Below, one piece after another: positions 10,026-18,175 of a stretch of DNA of 45,406 nucleotides; the first letter of the stretch is position 1, and each line of letters starts with the position of its first letter. The DNA is taken from positions 1-45,406 of the forward strand of contig NZ_RWKQ01000004.1 in NCBI RefSeq assembly GCF_003946885.1, read 5' to 3'. The position numbers were made by a program, and so were the translations under genes. The notes under the pieces were generated by a model. That model saw only the letters and a list, made by a program, of their open reading frames with translations. It made no database searches and was not told where the DNA came from. The stretch comes from Specibacter cremeus. Its GTDB lineage: Bacteria > Actinomycetota > Actinomycetes > Actinomycetales > Micrococcaceae.

Positions 10026-11099
10026 ATGTTTGAATCCATCCAGGGCCTGTTGGATGAGCACGCGGAGCTGCAGCAGCGCCTGAGCGACCCGGCCGTGCAT
10101 GCGGACCAGTCGCTGGCACGCAAGCTGGGGCGCCGGTATGCGGAGCTCAGCGGCATCGTCGAGGGCCACCACCAGGTGGAGCAGCTCACCGACGACCTCG
10201 CCGCCGCGCAGGAGATGGCCGCCGAGGACGCCGAGTTCGCCGCCGAGGTGCCGGTGCTGGAGGCGTCGCTGGCGCAGGCGCAGGAGAAGCTGCGCCGCCT
10301 GCTCATCCCGCGCGACCCGGATGATGCCCGCGATGTGATCCTCGAGGTCAAGGCCGGCGAAGGCGGTGACGAGGCGGCCCTGTTTGCCGCCGACCTGGTC
10401 CGGATGTACACCAAGTACGCCGAGAGCCGCGGCTGGAAGACCGAGGTCATCTCGTCCACCGAGTCGGACCTGGGTGGGTACAAGGACATCTCCATCGCCG
10501 TCAAGGGCCGCTCCAACGACCCCGCCGAGGGCGTGTACGCGCGGCTGAAGTTCGAGGGCGGCGTGCACCGCGTGCAGCGCGTGCCGGCCACCGAGTCGCA
10601 GGGCCGCATCCACACGTCGGCCGCCGGCGTGCTCGTGCTGCCCGAGGTCGACGAGCCGGAGGAGGTCGACATCAACCAGAACGACCTGAAGATCGACGTG
10701 TACCGGTCCTCGGGCCCCGGCGGCCAGTCCGTGAACACGACCGACTCGGCCGTGCGCATCACGCACATCCCCACCGGCATCGTCGTGGCCATGCAGAACG
10801 AGAAGTCGCAGCTGCAAAACCGTGAGGCCGGCATGCGCGTGCTCCGGGCCCGCCTGCTGGCCCACCAGCAGGCCATCATCGATGCGGAGAACTCGGCCGT
10901 GCGCAAGTCCCAGATCCGCACGATGGACCGCTCCGAGCGCATCCGCACCTACAACTACCCGGAGAACCGGATCGCCGACCATCGTACCGGCTACAAGGCC
11001 TACAATCTGGACACCGTCATGGACGGCGAGCTGGAACCGGTGGTTCGGTCCGCCATCGAGATGGACGAGCAGGCCCGCCTGGACGCGCTGGGTGACTAG
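10026..11099 (+). CDS. prfA: peptide chain release factor 1
   Basis: RF1 recognises UAA and UAG in the ribosomal A site and triggers peptide release. The 357-residue length is normal. The tripeptide anticodon PAT (P187-A188-T189, within [10 protein letters not shown]) marks it as RF1 rather than RF2. The catalytic GGQ is at 232-234 in [17 protein letters not shown] 10026 is chosen over TTG 10020 because AGAGGA at 10013-10018 sits at ideal spacing. Its stop (TAG 11097-11099) overlaps the most plausible start of prmC, the enzyme that methylates the GGQ glutamine, so the pair is functionally and probably translationally coupled. Confidence 0.97.
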   Translation: MFESIQGLLDEHAELQQRLSDPAVHADQSLARKLGRRYAELSGIVEGHHQVEQLTDDLAAAQEMAAEDAEFAAEVPVLEASLAQAQEKLRRLLIPRDPDDARDVILEVKAGEGGDEAALFAADLVRMYTKYAESRGWKTEVISSTESDLGGYKDISIAVKGRSNDPAEGVYARLKFEGGVHRVQRVPATESQGRIHTSAAGVLVLPEVDEPEEVDINQNDLKIDVYRSSGPGGQSVNTTDSAVRITHIPTGIVVAMQNEKSQLQNREAGMRVLRARLLAHQQAIIDAENSAVRKSQIRTMDRSERIRTYNYPENRIADHRTGYKAYNLDTVMDGELEPVVRSAIEMDEQARLDALGD

Positions 11100-12045
11100 T
11101 CCCCAATTGCCAGGTACCGACGAAACCGCTGGCGCGGTTTCGTCGGTACCTGGCAATCGTGGGCCCAAGTCCGCCGGCGACGCGGCCGTAACACTTGCCG
11201 CCGCGGTGGAGCGTGCGACGACGGTGCTCACCGCCGCCGGCGTGCCGTCACCGGCGGTGGATGCGCGGCTGCTCGCGGCCCACATCCTGGGCATCGGCAT
11301 GGGCGAGCTGCTGGCGTTGCTATTCGGCGGCTCGCCCGCGCCGGAGGGGTATGACGCGCTGGTCGCCCGCCGGGCCGCCCGCGAACCATTGCAGCACATC
11401 ACCGGCGTGGCGTACTTCCGCCACCTCGAGCTGGCCGTCGGCAAGGGCGTGTTCGTGCCGCGGCCCGAGACGGAGACGGTCGTGCAGGTCGCACTCGACG
11501 TGCTCGTCGCGCTCGGTGACGGCGCCCACCCGAACCGGGCACCCGTCGTCGTCGATCTGGGCACCGGGTCCGGGGCGATCGCCGCCGCCATCGCCACGGA
11601 ACTGCCGGGTTCACGCGTGCATGCCGTGGAACTGAGCGACGAGGCGTTCCCGTGGGCGCAGGAGAACCTTGCCGGCACCGGCGTCGAACTCATCCAGGGG
11701 GACCTGCGCACCGCGTTCCCGGAACTTGACGGCACCGTCGACGTCGTCGTGTCCAATCCGCCCTACATCCCCGCCGGGGCGGTACCCCGCGACCCCGAGG
11801 TGCAGCTGCACGATCCGCACATGGCCCTGTACGGCGGGGGAGCGGACGGCATGGAGCTGCCGATTGCCGCCGCCGCGACGGCCGCGCGACTGCTCGTCCC
11901 GGACGGGTTCTTCATCATGGAACACGCCGAGGTGCAATCCGCGGACATGGCGGCCATGCTGCGGGCCCAGGGCCACTGGACGCGCATCGAGGGGCACCGG
12001 GACCTGACCGGGCGCGACCGGGCCACGAGCGCGCACCGAATCTGA
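11092..12045 (+). CDS. prmC: peptide chain release factor N5-glutamine methyltransferase
   Basis: PrmC methylates the GGQ glutamine of release factors with SAM. The SAM-binding motif is [10 protein letters not shown] from D155, and the substrate-binding catalytic NPPY is at 222-225. An N-terminal helical domain ([16 protein letters not shown] onward) is present. The start is uncertain. GTG 11092, overlapping the prfA stop, gives 317 residues; TTG 11107 is also possible; GTG 11206 would give 279 residues but would remove part of the first conserved helix. With either upstream start, the coding sequence runs through the 24-bp palindrome at 11106-11157, which encodes [17 protein letters not shown]. 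tsaC follows 12 bp later. Confidence 0.9.
   Translation: MTSPQLPGTDETAGAVSSVPGNRGPKSAGDAAVTLAAAVERATTVLTAAGVPSPAVDARLLAAHILGIGMGELLALLFGGSPAPEGYDALVARRAAREPLQHITGVAYFRHLELAVGKGVFVPRPETETVVQVALDVLVALGDGAHPNRAPVVVDLGTGSGAIAAAIATELPGSRVHAVELSDEAFPWAQENLAGTGVELIQGDLRTAFPELDGTVDVVVSNPPYIPAGAVPRDPEVQLHDPHMALYGGGADGMELPIAAAATAARLLVPDGFFIMEHAEVQSADMAAMLRAQGHWTRIEGHRDLTGRDRATSAHRI
11106..11157 (+). repeat. perfect 24-bp inverted repeat at the 5' end of prmC
   Basis: The left arm 11106-11129 (starting ATTGCCAGGTACCG) and right arm 11134-11157 are exact reverse complements, with loop TGGC. It directly follows the prfA stop and stays open in the prmC frame. It shares the string CGAAACCGC with the hairpin after rho. 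No T-run follows. It could be an inserted palindromic element, or a structure controlling prmC translation. Confidence 0.85.
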
Positions 12046-12051
12046 AAGAAT
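12046..12051 (+). promoter_or_regulatory. putative -10 box of tsaC promoter (leaderless)
   Basis: AAGAAT lies directly after the prmC stop and 6 nt before the GTG start at 12058. It could allow tsaC to be transcribed apart from prmC. The match to TANNNT is imperfect. Confidence 0.3.
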
Positions 12052-12057
12052 GGACTG

Positions 12058-12975
12058 GTGAGTACCACTTCCTACAACTGCACGACCGCGGACCAGCGCT
12101 CCGAGGGGCTGGCGCACGCGCAGCGGGCCATCGCGGCCAAACAGGTCATCGTCATGCCGACCGACACCGTCTACGGGATTGCGGCCGACGCGTTTTCCGC
12201 CCAGGCCGTGGCCACGCTGCTCGCGGCCAAGGGCCGGGGCCGGAACATGCCCCCGCCCGTGCTGATGCCGCGCCGGCAGACCATGGAGGGGCTCGCCACC
12301 GAGATCGGCGAGGACGCCAGGAAGCTGGCCGAGAAGTTCTGGCCCGGCGGGCTGACGCTGATCTTCCACGCCCAGCCGTCCCTGACCTGGGACCTGGGCG
12401 ACACGCACGGGACCGTTGCACTACGCGTGCCCGACGACGAGCTGGCCCTCGACCTGCTGACGCTGACCGGGCCGCTGGCCGTCTCCAGCGCCAACCGCAC
12501 CGGGCAGCCGGCCGCCCAGTCGGCGTCCGAGGCCCGCGCGCAGCTGGCCGAATCGGTCGAGGTGTACCTGGAGGGCGGCTTCCGCCCCCTGCAGGGCACC
12601 AGCGCCGTGCCGTCGACCATTGTCGATGCCACAGGCCTGCGGCTGCGGATCGTCCGGGAGGGCGCCATCAGCCTGGAGCAGATCCGTGAAGTGGTACCCA
12701 GCGCCCTGGGACTTGGCGAGGAACCCGTCATGTGGTCGCCCACCGGCGACGGGACCGCGGAAGTCGAGGTCGAGGAATCGACCAACGACGCCCCGGAGGA
12801 GAACTCCGTGACCACCGGCGAGGACACCGACACTCCGGAATCCGGAAACGTCGAGGAGACGCCCGACGCCGGTGACGTACCCGCCGCGGTCGATGCCGCC
12901 GGCGCGACCGAAAAGGACGCTACCGTGGACGCCACGGCAGAGGAAACGGCAGAAACCGCAGCCGACGGGCACTGA
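12058..12975 (+). CDS. tsaC: L-threonylcarbamoyladenylate synthase with acidic C-terminal tail
   Basis: TsaC/Sua5 uses threonine, bicarbonate and ATP to make threonylcarbamoyl-AMP for the t6A modification of ANN-decoding tRNAs. The YrdC/Sua5 domain covers about 15-210: VIVMPTDTVYGIAADAF near the start, KFWPGGLTLIF in the middle, and the nucleotide-binding SSANRTGQPA at about 143-152. Residues about 222-305 are a highly acidic, low-complexity tail rich in Glu, Asp, Thr and Ala, with no Sua5 domain, and probably disordered. The start is GTG 12058. Position after prfA-prmC is the conserved actinobacterial order. The tail's role is unknown. Confidence 0.93.
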   Translation: MSTTSYNCTTADQRSEGLAHAQRAIAAKQVIVMPTDTVYGIAADAFSAQAVATLLAAKGRGRNMPPPVLMPRRQTMEGLATEIGEDARKLAEKFWPGGLTLIFHAQPSLTWDLGDTHGTVALRVPDDELALDLLTLTGPLAVSSANRTGQPAAQSASEARAQLAESVEVYLEGGFRPLQGTSAVPSTIVDATGLRLRIVREGAISLEQIREVVPSALGLGEEPVMWSPTGDGTAEVEVEESTNDAPEENSVTTGEDTDTPESGNVEETPDAGDVPAAVDAAGATEKDATVDATAEETAETAADGH

Positions 12976-13032
12976 CGCACGCAACGGACTCACCCATAGG
13001 CGCACAACGGCTGATTTCCGAAGGTCAGCGAC

Positions 13033-13053
13033 GGCCAAGCTTCGGCTTGTGCC
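13033..13053. terminator. UUCG-tetraloop hairpin between convergent genes
   Basis: GGCCAAGC (13033-13040), loop TTCG, then GCTTGTGCC (13045-13053) pair as an 8-bp stem with one bulged T. It lies between the tsaC stop and the stop of the minus-strand glycosyltransferase gene, where a bidirectional terminator is expected. Confidence 0.5.
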
Positions 13054-13066
13054 TTCCGAGTGCGGT

Positions 13067-14008
13067 TCAGACCAGCGGCGGCATCGGCTTCCATTGGGCG
13101 TCGGCCATGATGGGCCGTGAGTCCCGCCAGCCGCGCCAAATCCGGCCGGTTCCGCGCATGGTTCTTTCCACGGCCACGAGGCGCAGGAATTCCTTGCCTG
13201 CCGTCAGGGCCGTCCCCACACCGAAGCCAAACCGGTTGAAGCGGCCATGTTCGCGCAAGTACTGCGAGACGAGGCCGCGGTTGCGCATGACGTAGTACCG
13301 GCTGAGGTCCGAGGAATCGTTGAGGTGGCGGATGCCGAGGTTGATCTGGCGTTGCGGACGAACCTTGCGCAGCACGAACACGTTGACGTACATGACCTCA
13401 CGCTGCAGCGAGACCAGCCAGCCATAGATGGCGTCGTCCCAGGTGATGAAGAACCGGGGGTCGGGCAGGCCCACGCGGCGGACGGCATCCGCATGCAGGA
13501 GCATTCCCTCGAAGACGCCCACGTTGGTGGGGAACGCGTTCGACTGTGCGAACACGTCGCCGAGCACGGGCAGGTGGATCCCGAGGAAGTCGACGAACTT
13601 GTGCTGCCAGAAGAACGGTTTGCCATTCGCGTCGTAACGGCGCCCAACGATGGCGTCGTACTTTTCCATCCATGGGCCAAAGGCGGCCAGCGCGTCCGGC
13701 TCAACTTCGACGTCGTCGTCCATGAGCCACAGCCATTGCGCACCCTCGGCCAGTGCGCGCTCGACACCATGAGAGAAGCCGCCGGCGCCACCCAAGTTGG
13801 TGTCCAGCCGGTGGTGGATCAAGGGCACGGCGGACTCCGCGGCGGCACGCGCAACGACGTCAGCCGTGTTGTCGGTGCTGGCGTTGTCGACCACGATGAT
13901 GCAGTCCGGTGCCGGGTTCATCGCGGCCACCGACGCCAGCAGCCCGGTCAGGTAGTCAGCCCGGTTGAACGTCGTAACGACCAGGTGGAAGGGGCCTTGG
14001 GAAGCCAT
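13067..14008 (-). CDS. family 2 glycosyltransferase (galactofuranosyltransferase-like)
   Basis: This 313-residue GT-A fold enzyme transfers a sugar from a nucleotide donor, probably to a cell-envelope glycan on the cytoplasmic side. Visible features are VVTTFNRADYL (10-20), VVDNASTDNT (39-48), LGGAGGFSHG (72-81), the metal-binding DDD at 97-99 in WLMDDDVEVEP, and ITWDDAIYGW (188-197), which places the likely catalytic base near D191/D192. This layout resembles GlfT-type galactan transferases, but the sugar cannot be told from sequence alone. The start is ATG at 14008: it lies 2 bp after the upstream gene's stop and has AGGAG at ideal spacing. It forms a two-gene operon with the next glycosyltransferase. 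Confidence 0.88.
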   Translation of the reverse strand: MASQGPFHLVVTTFNRADYLTGLLASVAAMNPAPDCIIVVDNASTDNTADVVARAAAESAVPLIHHRLDTNLGGAGGFSHGVERALAEGAQWLWLMDDDVEVEPDALAAFGPWMEKYDAIVGRRYDANGKPFFWQHKFVDFLGIHLPVLGDVFAQSNAFPTNVGVFEGMLLHADAVRRVGLPDPRFFITWDDAIYGWLVSLQREVMYVNVFVLRKVRPQRQINLGIRHLNDSSDLSRYYVMRNRGLVSQYLREHGRFNRFGFGVGTALTAGKEFLRLVAVERTMRGTGRIWRGWRDSRPIMADAQWKPMPPLV

Positions 14009-14010
14009 GC

Positions 14011-14910
14011 TCAGAACTCCTGTTCGGCGGGCGGCCCGAATTTCTTTCCGCGCAGGCCCGCAGAGTAGGTGGACGCCCATTTCGCCAAACCGCGCAGGTC
14101 GCCTCGCCGGAGGAAGTACGCCGGATACCCCACCGTGTCCGCCACCAGGGAGCGGATGCGCCGGTGCTTTCGGGTCAGGTAGCCGCGATTACGGTAGAAG
14201 TAGAAGCGCTTGAACGCCGTTTCGGGCACCAGCACGTGCAGCCGGTCGCCCAGGACGTGCTGGACTTCGCCCCAGCCGGCCGGATGGGTCAGGGCAACAG
14301 TGGTCAGGGTGCCGAAGGGAATCTTGGCGGCCCGCAGGCGCAGCATGAAGTCAACTTCATCGCCGCGAATAAAAAGTCGGATGTCGGGGAGTCCAACCTC
14401 ATGGAAAACCCGTGTCCGGATGAGGGCACCGTTGAAGAAATGGCCCGTGTCCTTGAGGAAGCCGCGTTGTTCGATCTCGGCGCGATCATGGGTGAGGTGG
14501 CCGTCGAAGCGGAAGGGGAAGGAAAGCTTGTCCGGTTCGCCCGGGGCGACAACGAGAGGGAGGACGACGTCGAGTCCCTGCTCGTTTGCTGCTGCGAGCA
14601 GCTTTTCCAAGCAGGAGACGTCCTCGGGGAAGGCATCGTCGTCCATGATCCATACCCATTCGGCACCCGAGGCCATCGCGCTGAGGATGGCCAGCGAAAA
14701 TCCGCCCGCACCGCCAAGATTGGCCAGAGAACGGATATAGGTGACATTGGCGGGGGAGTCGCCGGCGATCTCGGCTACGTCGGCGGTGCCGGCGTCGACC
14801 AGGGAAATTGAATGGAGGGTGTGGGTCTGGTCGGCCAATGCGGCGAGGAGTTTTTGGACATCTGCCGGGCGGTCAAACGTGAGAGCAGCAGCCGCTACGG
14901 TGTCGGGCAA
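14011..14910 (-). CDS. family 2 glycosyltransferase
   Basis: This second GT-A fold enzyme has about 299 residues and is the first gene of a minus-strand pair. LANLGGAGGFSLAI (62-75), the metal-binding IMDDDAFPED with DDD at 90-92, and FIRGDEVDFMLR (180-191) are visible. HPAGWGE follows and may carry an active-site histidine. The start is TTG 14910, chosen because GGAAGGA ends 7 nt before it; TTG 14913 and TTG 14937 are alternatives. Local GC is lower than in neighbouring housekeeping genes. With wecA transcribed divergently, a role in an undecaprenyl-linked wall polymer is plausible but inferred. Confidence 0.85.
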   Translation of the reverse strand: MPDTVAAAALTFDRPADVQKLLAALADQTHTLHSISLVDAGTADVAEIAGDSPANVTYIRSLANLGGAGGFSLAILSAMASGAEWVWIMDDDAFPEDVSCLEKLLAAANEQGLDVVLPLVVAPGEPDKLSFPFRFDGHLTHDRAEIEQRGFLKDTGHFFNGALIRTRVFHEVGLPDIRLFIRGDEVDFMLRLRAAKIPFGTLTTVALTHPAGWGEVQHVLGDRLHVLVPETAFKRFYFYRNRGYLTRKHRRIRSLVADTVGYPAYFLRRGDLRGLAKWASTYSAGLRGKKFGPPAEQEF

Positions 14911-15460
14911 CAAGGATTCCTTCCAGCCACAACGCAAAGGTCTGGTATGCGAATATGACTACATTTTTATACTGTTATTCATTTTACCATGGCCGGTTTG
15001 CGACATATCCGGATCCGGCGGCCGTGCACACACTGCGGGCGGCACTGCCGATACAACACTTGACGCGGCCAAACGGCGCCAAGTGGTTGCTCTGCGGAAC
15101 ACGGCGAATCCGCAGGCGGGACACGGCCCGCGGGCCGGCCAGCGCCGCCGGTGCACGTCGCCAGCACGCGGTTCCGGGCGAACAACCATTGGCCGGGCAT
15201 GTACAGTAGAGTCACGCAACGAAGCGGCGAATTGCCTGGCAATGACACGACTCATGTTCCCCCTTCGACACACGATTTGGGGCCGGCAACGGCGCCTCAA
15301 CGGGCGGTCAAGTAGTCTCGGATCGGGTTTGGAAAAGCAGCGTCGACCCTGGACGCCATGCCGCGCCAGTTTGATGGGCCGTTGGACGCGTGCCGTGCGC
15401 CAGCTCATCGAAGGCCCAGAAGCAGAACTAACGACCGACCGGAAGACAACGGCAAGAGAC
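14911..15460. other. divergent intergenic region between glycosyltransferases and wecA
   Basis: These 550 bp hold no gene I can support. The segment 14950-14992 is strikingly AT-rich for this genome, with TATA-like and TTTTTAT strings, and probably contains the promoter of the minus-strand glycosyltransferase operon. The remainder (15000-15460) is ordinary GC-rich sequence, with open frames that resemble no protein I know, and would act as the wecA leader. No clear -35/-10 pair could be assigned. Confidence 0.4.
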
Positions 15461-17152
15461 ATGTCCATTTACCTTATCGTCGGACTCCTTGCTGCGGTTG
15501 TCGTCTACCTTTCCACCCCCGTGGTGAGGTTGGTTGCGGTGCGAAACGGCATTTACTCACCGTTGCGGGACCGTGACGTGCACACCGTCATGATGCCAAG
15601 GCTCGGCGGCGTGGGCATGTTCCTGGGGCTCGCGGTTGCCCTGCTGGTTGCCTCGCAAACGGACTGGATCAAGGCCATCTTCCATGACTCAACAGTGTTG
15701 TGGGCGATTTTGGCCGGCGCCGCGGTCATCCTGGTGGTCGGGGCGATTGATGACGTTACCGACCTCAACAGCTTCGTCAAGCTGGGCGGCCAGATCCTGG
15801 GCGCCCTGGTGGTGGCCGTGTGGGGTCCGCGCCTGCGCGTGCTGCCGCTGGGACCGATTGAAATTCAGAGCGTCCCGCTGCAGATTTTCCTGACGGTGTT
15901 CGTCATCGTCCTCACCATGAACGCGATCAATTTCATCGACGGCTTGGACGGCCTGGCGGCCGGCGTCGCCGCAATCGGCGGCGTGGCGTTCTTTGTCACC
16001 GCTTATTGGGTGCACCGCAGCGCGCTCCTGCCCAACTACACCGACCTGGCCACGCTGTTGATGGCGATCATGGTGGGAATCTGCATCGGCTTCCTGCCCT
16101 ACAATTTCTATCCCGCGAAAATCTTCATGGGCGACTCCGGATCCATGCTGCTGGGCCTGATCCTGGCCTCCGGGTCGGTCGTCGCGGCCGGACAGATCAG
16201 CTCCGGCCTGTATGACCGGGCCAGCGGGCTGCCCACGTTCCTGCCCATTATTTTGCCCCTGGTCGTAATCTCACTGCCGCTCGTTGACCTCAGCCTTGCC
16301 GTGGTCCGGCGGACGGCCGCCGGGCGCTCACCCTTCACGCCCGATCGCGGCCACCTGCACCACAAACTGCTCGACTTCGGCTATTCACAACGCCAGGCAG
16401 TGGTCGTCATGTACATCTGGACGGCGTTCCTCGCCTTCGGCGGTGCAGCGTACGCCTTCATGTACTGGGTGCCGGTGACGATCTTCAACCTCATTGTGCT
16501 GCCCGTTGTCGGGTTCCTGACCATGAATCCCTGGCTGCGCCAAAATGCCGTCGCGTCGGCAGGCCAGGAGTCCGCACAGAAGCAGGCGCCCGCCCAGACC
16601 CTGCACGCGCACACCGGGCCGCTGCCGGCGATCCCGGTGCCCGGCCCCCGGCTCAAGTCGGAACTGGCGCGCTACGGCGGCGACGCCAACTCAGCAGACG
16701 GTGAGGGCCCCGGCCTGTCCGCCGATCCGGCCGTCCTGCCCTCACCTCTGCTTCGTCGACTGCACAGAAGTGTCGCCACTGTGACCTGTGTTTCCGTGGT
16801 GGCCAGCTTCATCGCGCTCAATAGTGTGGGAGTGGTGGGCATCTACAGCATCATGACCGCGAGCCTGGCGATTACCGTCGCTTTCGGGGCGAGCCTGCTG
16901 GTCCTGCATTTTGCCGTGCCGGCATCGGCGGCCGTCGCGGGCCGGACGCTGATCGTCGGTATGATGATCAAGGTTGTCGCCTTTGCCACGGTGTTCATTT
17001 GGCTCCAGACGCCGTCCTGGGTGAATTACGAGTGGTACCAGTGGGGGATTGTGCTTGCGGCGGCCGCGTGGGTCGCGGCCGAGGTCCTGGTCTTCGCCCA
17101 CCAGCGCAATGCCGTCCGCGCCGACACCTTCGGAGCGGTGGAGGAGGCGTAG
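15461..17152 (+). CDS. wecA: WecA-like undecaprenyl-phosphate sugar-1-phosphate transferase fused to an AtpI-like domain
   Basis: The N-terminal part (1-360) is a multi-pass polyprenyl-phosphate N-acetylhexosamine-1-phosphate transferase of the MraY/WecA family. It starts lipid-linked polymer synthesis at the inner face of the membrane. Catalytic aspartates are in AIDDVTD (D97-D98) and NAINFIDGLDG (154-164). The family motifs FMGDSGS (222-228) and RGHLHH (296-301) are present. A disordered linker (362-430) rich in Ala, Gln and Pro follows. Residues 433-550 then form a separate four-helix domain resembling the next gene: compare TPSWVNYEWYQW...AAEVLVFAHQR here with VPSWLHGQWFAF...ATEVVTFSRQR there. 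Usual WecA length is about 350-400, so 563 is long. ATG 15461 is chosen because it starts the first conserved helix. Confidence 0.92.
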   Translation: MSIYLIVGLLAAVVVYLSTPVVRLVAVRNGIYSPLRDRDVHTVMMPRLGGVGMFLGLAVALLVASQTDWIKAIFHDSTVLWAILAGAAVILVVGAIDDVTDLNSFVKLGGQILGALVVAVWGPRLRVLPLGPIEIQSVPLQIFLTVFVIVLTMNAINFIDGLDGLAAGVAAIGGVAFFVTAYWVHRSALLPNYTDLATLLMAIMVGICIGFLPYNFYPAKIFMGDSGSMLLGLILASGSVVAAGQISSGLYDRASGLPTFLPIILPLVVISLPLVDLSLAVVRRTAAGRSPFTPDRGHLHHKLLDFGYSQRQAVVVMYIWTAFLAFGGAAYAFMYWVPVTIFNLIVLPVVGFLTMNPWLRQNAVASAGQESAQKQAPAQTLHAHTGPLPAIPVPGPRLKSELARYGGDANSADGEGPGLSADPAVLPSPLLRRLHRSVATVTCVSVVASFIALNSVGVVGIYSIMTASLAITVAFGASLLVLHFAVPASAAVAGRTLIVGMMIKVVAFATVFIWLQTPSWVNYEWYQWGIVLAAAAWVAAEVLVFAHQRNAVRADTFGAVEEA

Positions 17153-17197
17153 CCGGCGGCAAAAAATAGTGCGGTCGAACCATAGTTCTATCTCATG

Positions 17198-17203
17198 TAG
17201 AAT
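17198..17203 (+). promoter_or_regulatory. possible -10 box for the atp operon
   Basis: TAGAAT lies in an AT-rich stretch (17155-17215) between wecA and the AtpI-like gene. TCGAAC is a weak -35 candidate 17 bp upstream. A second possible box, TACGAT at 17262-17267, is 9 nt before the AtpI-like start. Either could start the ATP synthase operon. Confidence 0.3.
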
Positions 17204-17276
17204 TGATTGCGGCGATTCTCGCCAATTGTGTTTCCCGAGCCCGACGAATTCAGGGCCCACCTACGATGGGGTATCC

Positions 17277-17768
17277 ATGATGGACAAGCGTGCCGGCAAC
17301 GGCGACGCCCGGACGCAGCGCCCTGCCTCCGGCCCCAGCGCGACGCCTTGGCTGGCCATCCTGACTCGGTGCCTGGTCGTCTCCGGCGGCGCCGTCGTCA
17401 TCATGGCCGTCATTGCCGCGATCTTCGTCGGGCTCCCCGGCGCCGGCAGCGTCGTCTTCGGCTCCGTCGTCGTCATCGCCTTCTTCGCCCTGAGCCTGCT
17501 GGTCGGGCACATCTATGGCAAACGGAACCCCTCCGGTGCGCTCGGCGTCTTCGTCGTCACCTACCTGGTGAAGGTGGTCGGCTTTGCCGTCATCCTGTTC
17601 AGCCTGGGGGTGCCGTCCTGGCTGCACGGCCAGTGGTTCGCGTTCGCCGCCGTCGTCGTGGTGGTGCTGTGGCAGGCCACCGAGGTCGTGACGTTCAGCC
17701 GGCAACGCCTGCAGCTGTACAACGATCCCGGGCCGGGCTCCGGGACGGAGTCCGACAATGGCGGGTAG
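17277..17768 (+). CDS. AtpI-like ATP synthase accessory membrane protein
   Basis: This 163-residue protein has a polar N-terminus (1-25) and four predicted membrane helices at about 28-52, 58-80, 88-110 and 120-140. A short charged tail is rich in Gly, Ser and Asp. Its position just ahead of the Fo genes, and the helix pattern, fit the ATP synthase protein I family, which is thought to help c-ring assembly or ion supply. It resembles the C-terminal domain of the preceding WecA protein. ATG 17277 or ATG 17280 may start; GGGG lies at suitable distance. It overlaps the next gene by 11 bp. Confidence 0.75.
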   Translation: MMDKRAGNGDARTQRPASGPSATPWLAILTRCLVVSGGAVVIMAVIAAIFVGLPGAGSVVFGSVVVIAFFALSLLVGHIYGKRNPSGALGVFVVTYLVKVVGFAVILFSLGVPSWLHGQWFAFAAVVVVVLWQATEVVTFSRQRLQLYNDPGPGSGTESDNGG

Positions 17769-18072
17769 GCGGCACGGCGGGGACCGGTATTCCGTCGCCT
17801 CCGGCGGCACCGGCAACCCCGATGGCAGCGGCGGATACAACGCCGGAATGCGGGTCTTCAGCTACATCCTTGGCGGAATCCTGATCTGGAGTTTGATAGG
17901 CTGGGGTTTGGATATCTTGCTCGGAACACGGTGGTTTGTTCTGGCCGGGGCTTTCGTCGGTCTCGTCGGTGGTTTCTACCTGTCCTTTGCCCGCCGCTTC
18001 AAAAGCACCCGCACCAATGACGCTGCCGGAGCCGATCCGGAGGCCGGCGGCAATGGAGACGAGCAATCGTGA
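17758..18072 (+). CDS. AtpZ/AtpI-family small membrane protein
   Basis: This 104-residue protein has a Gly/Ser-rich N-terminus and two membrane helices at about 32-52 and 58-78 (MRVFSYILGGILIWSLIGWG and WFVLAGAFVGLVGGFYLSFA). A polar tail follows. The two-helix hairpin, conserved glycines and place before atpB fit the AtpZ (F0F1-ATPase subunit, putative Mg/Ca transporter) family. The start at ATG 17758 overlaps the previous gene by 11 bp; ATG 17848 just before the first helix is an alternative. Confidence 0.75.
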   Translation: MAGRRHGGDRYSVASGGTGNPDGSGGYNAGMRVFSYILGGILIWSLIGWGLDILLGTRWFVLAGAFVGLVGGFYLSFARRFKSTRTNDAAGADPEAGGNGDEQS

Positions 18073-18175
18073 TCCCACATTTTTTCAATTTCAATAACGT
18101 TGGGGGCAGCATGGCGATTTCCGCCGTGATTCCCCGGACCGTGCCCAGTAATGGACCCTGCAGAGAGGAATCGCG

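Noticed and set aside
14955-15209. Possible 84-codon gene upstream of wecA
   Set aside because: It has no ribosome binding site and no resemblance to known proteins, and it begins in the AT-rich promoter-like stretch.
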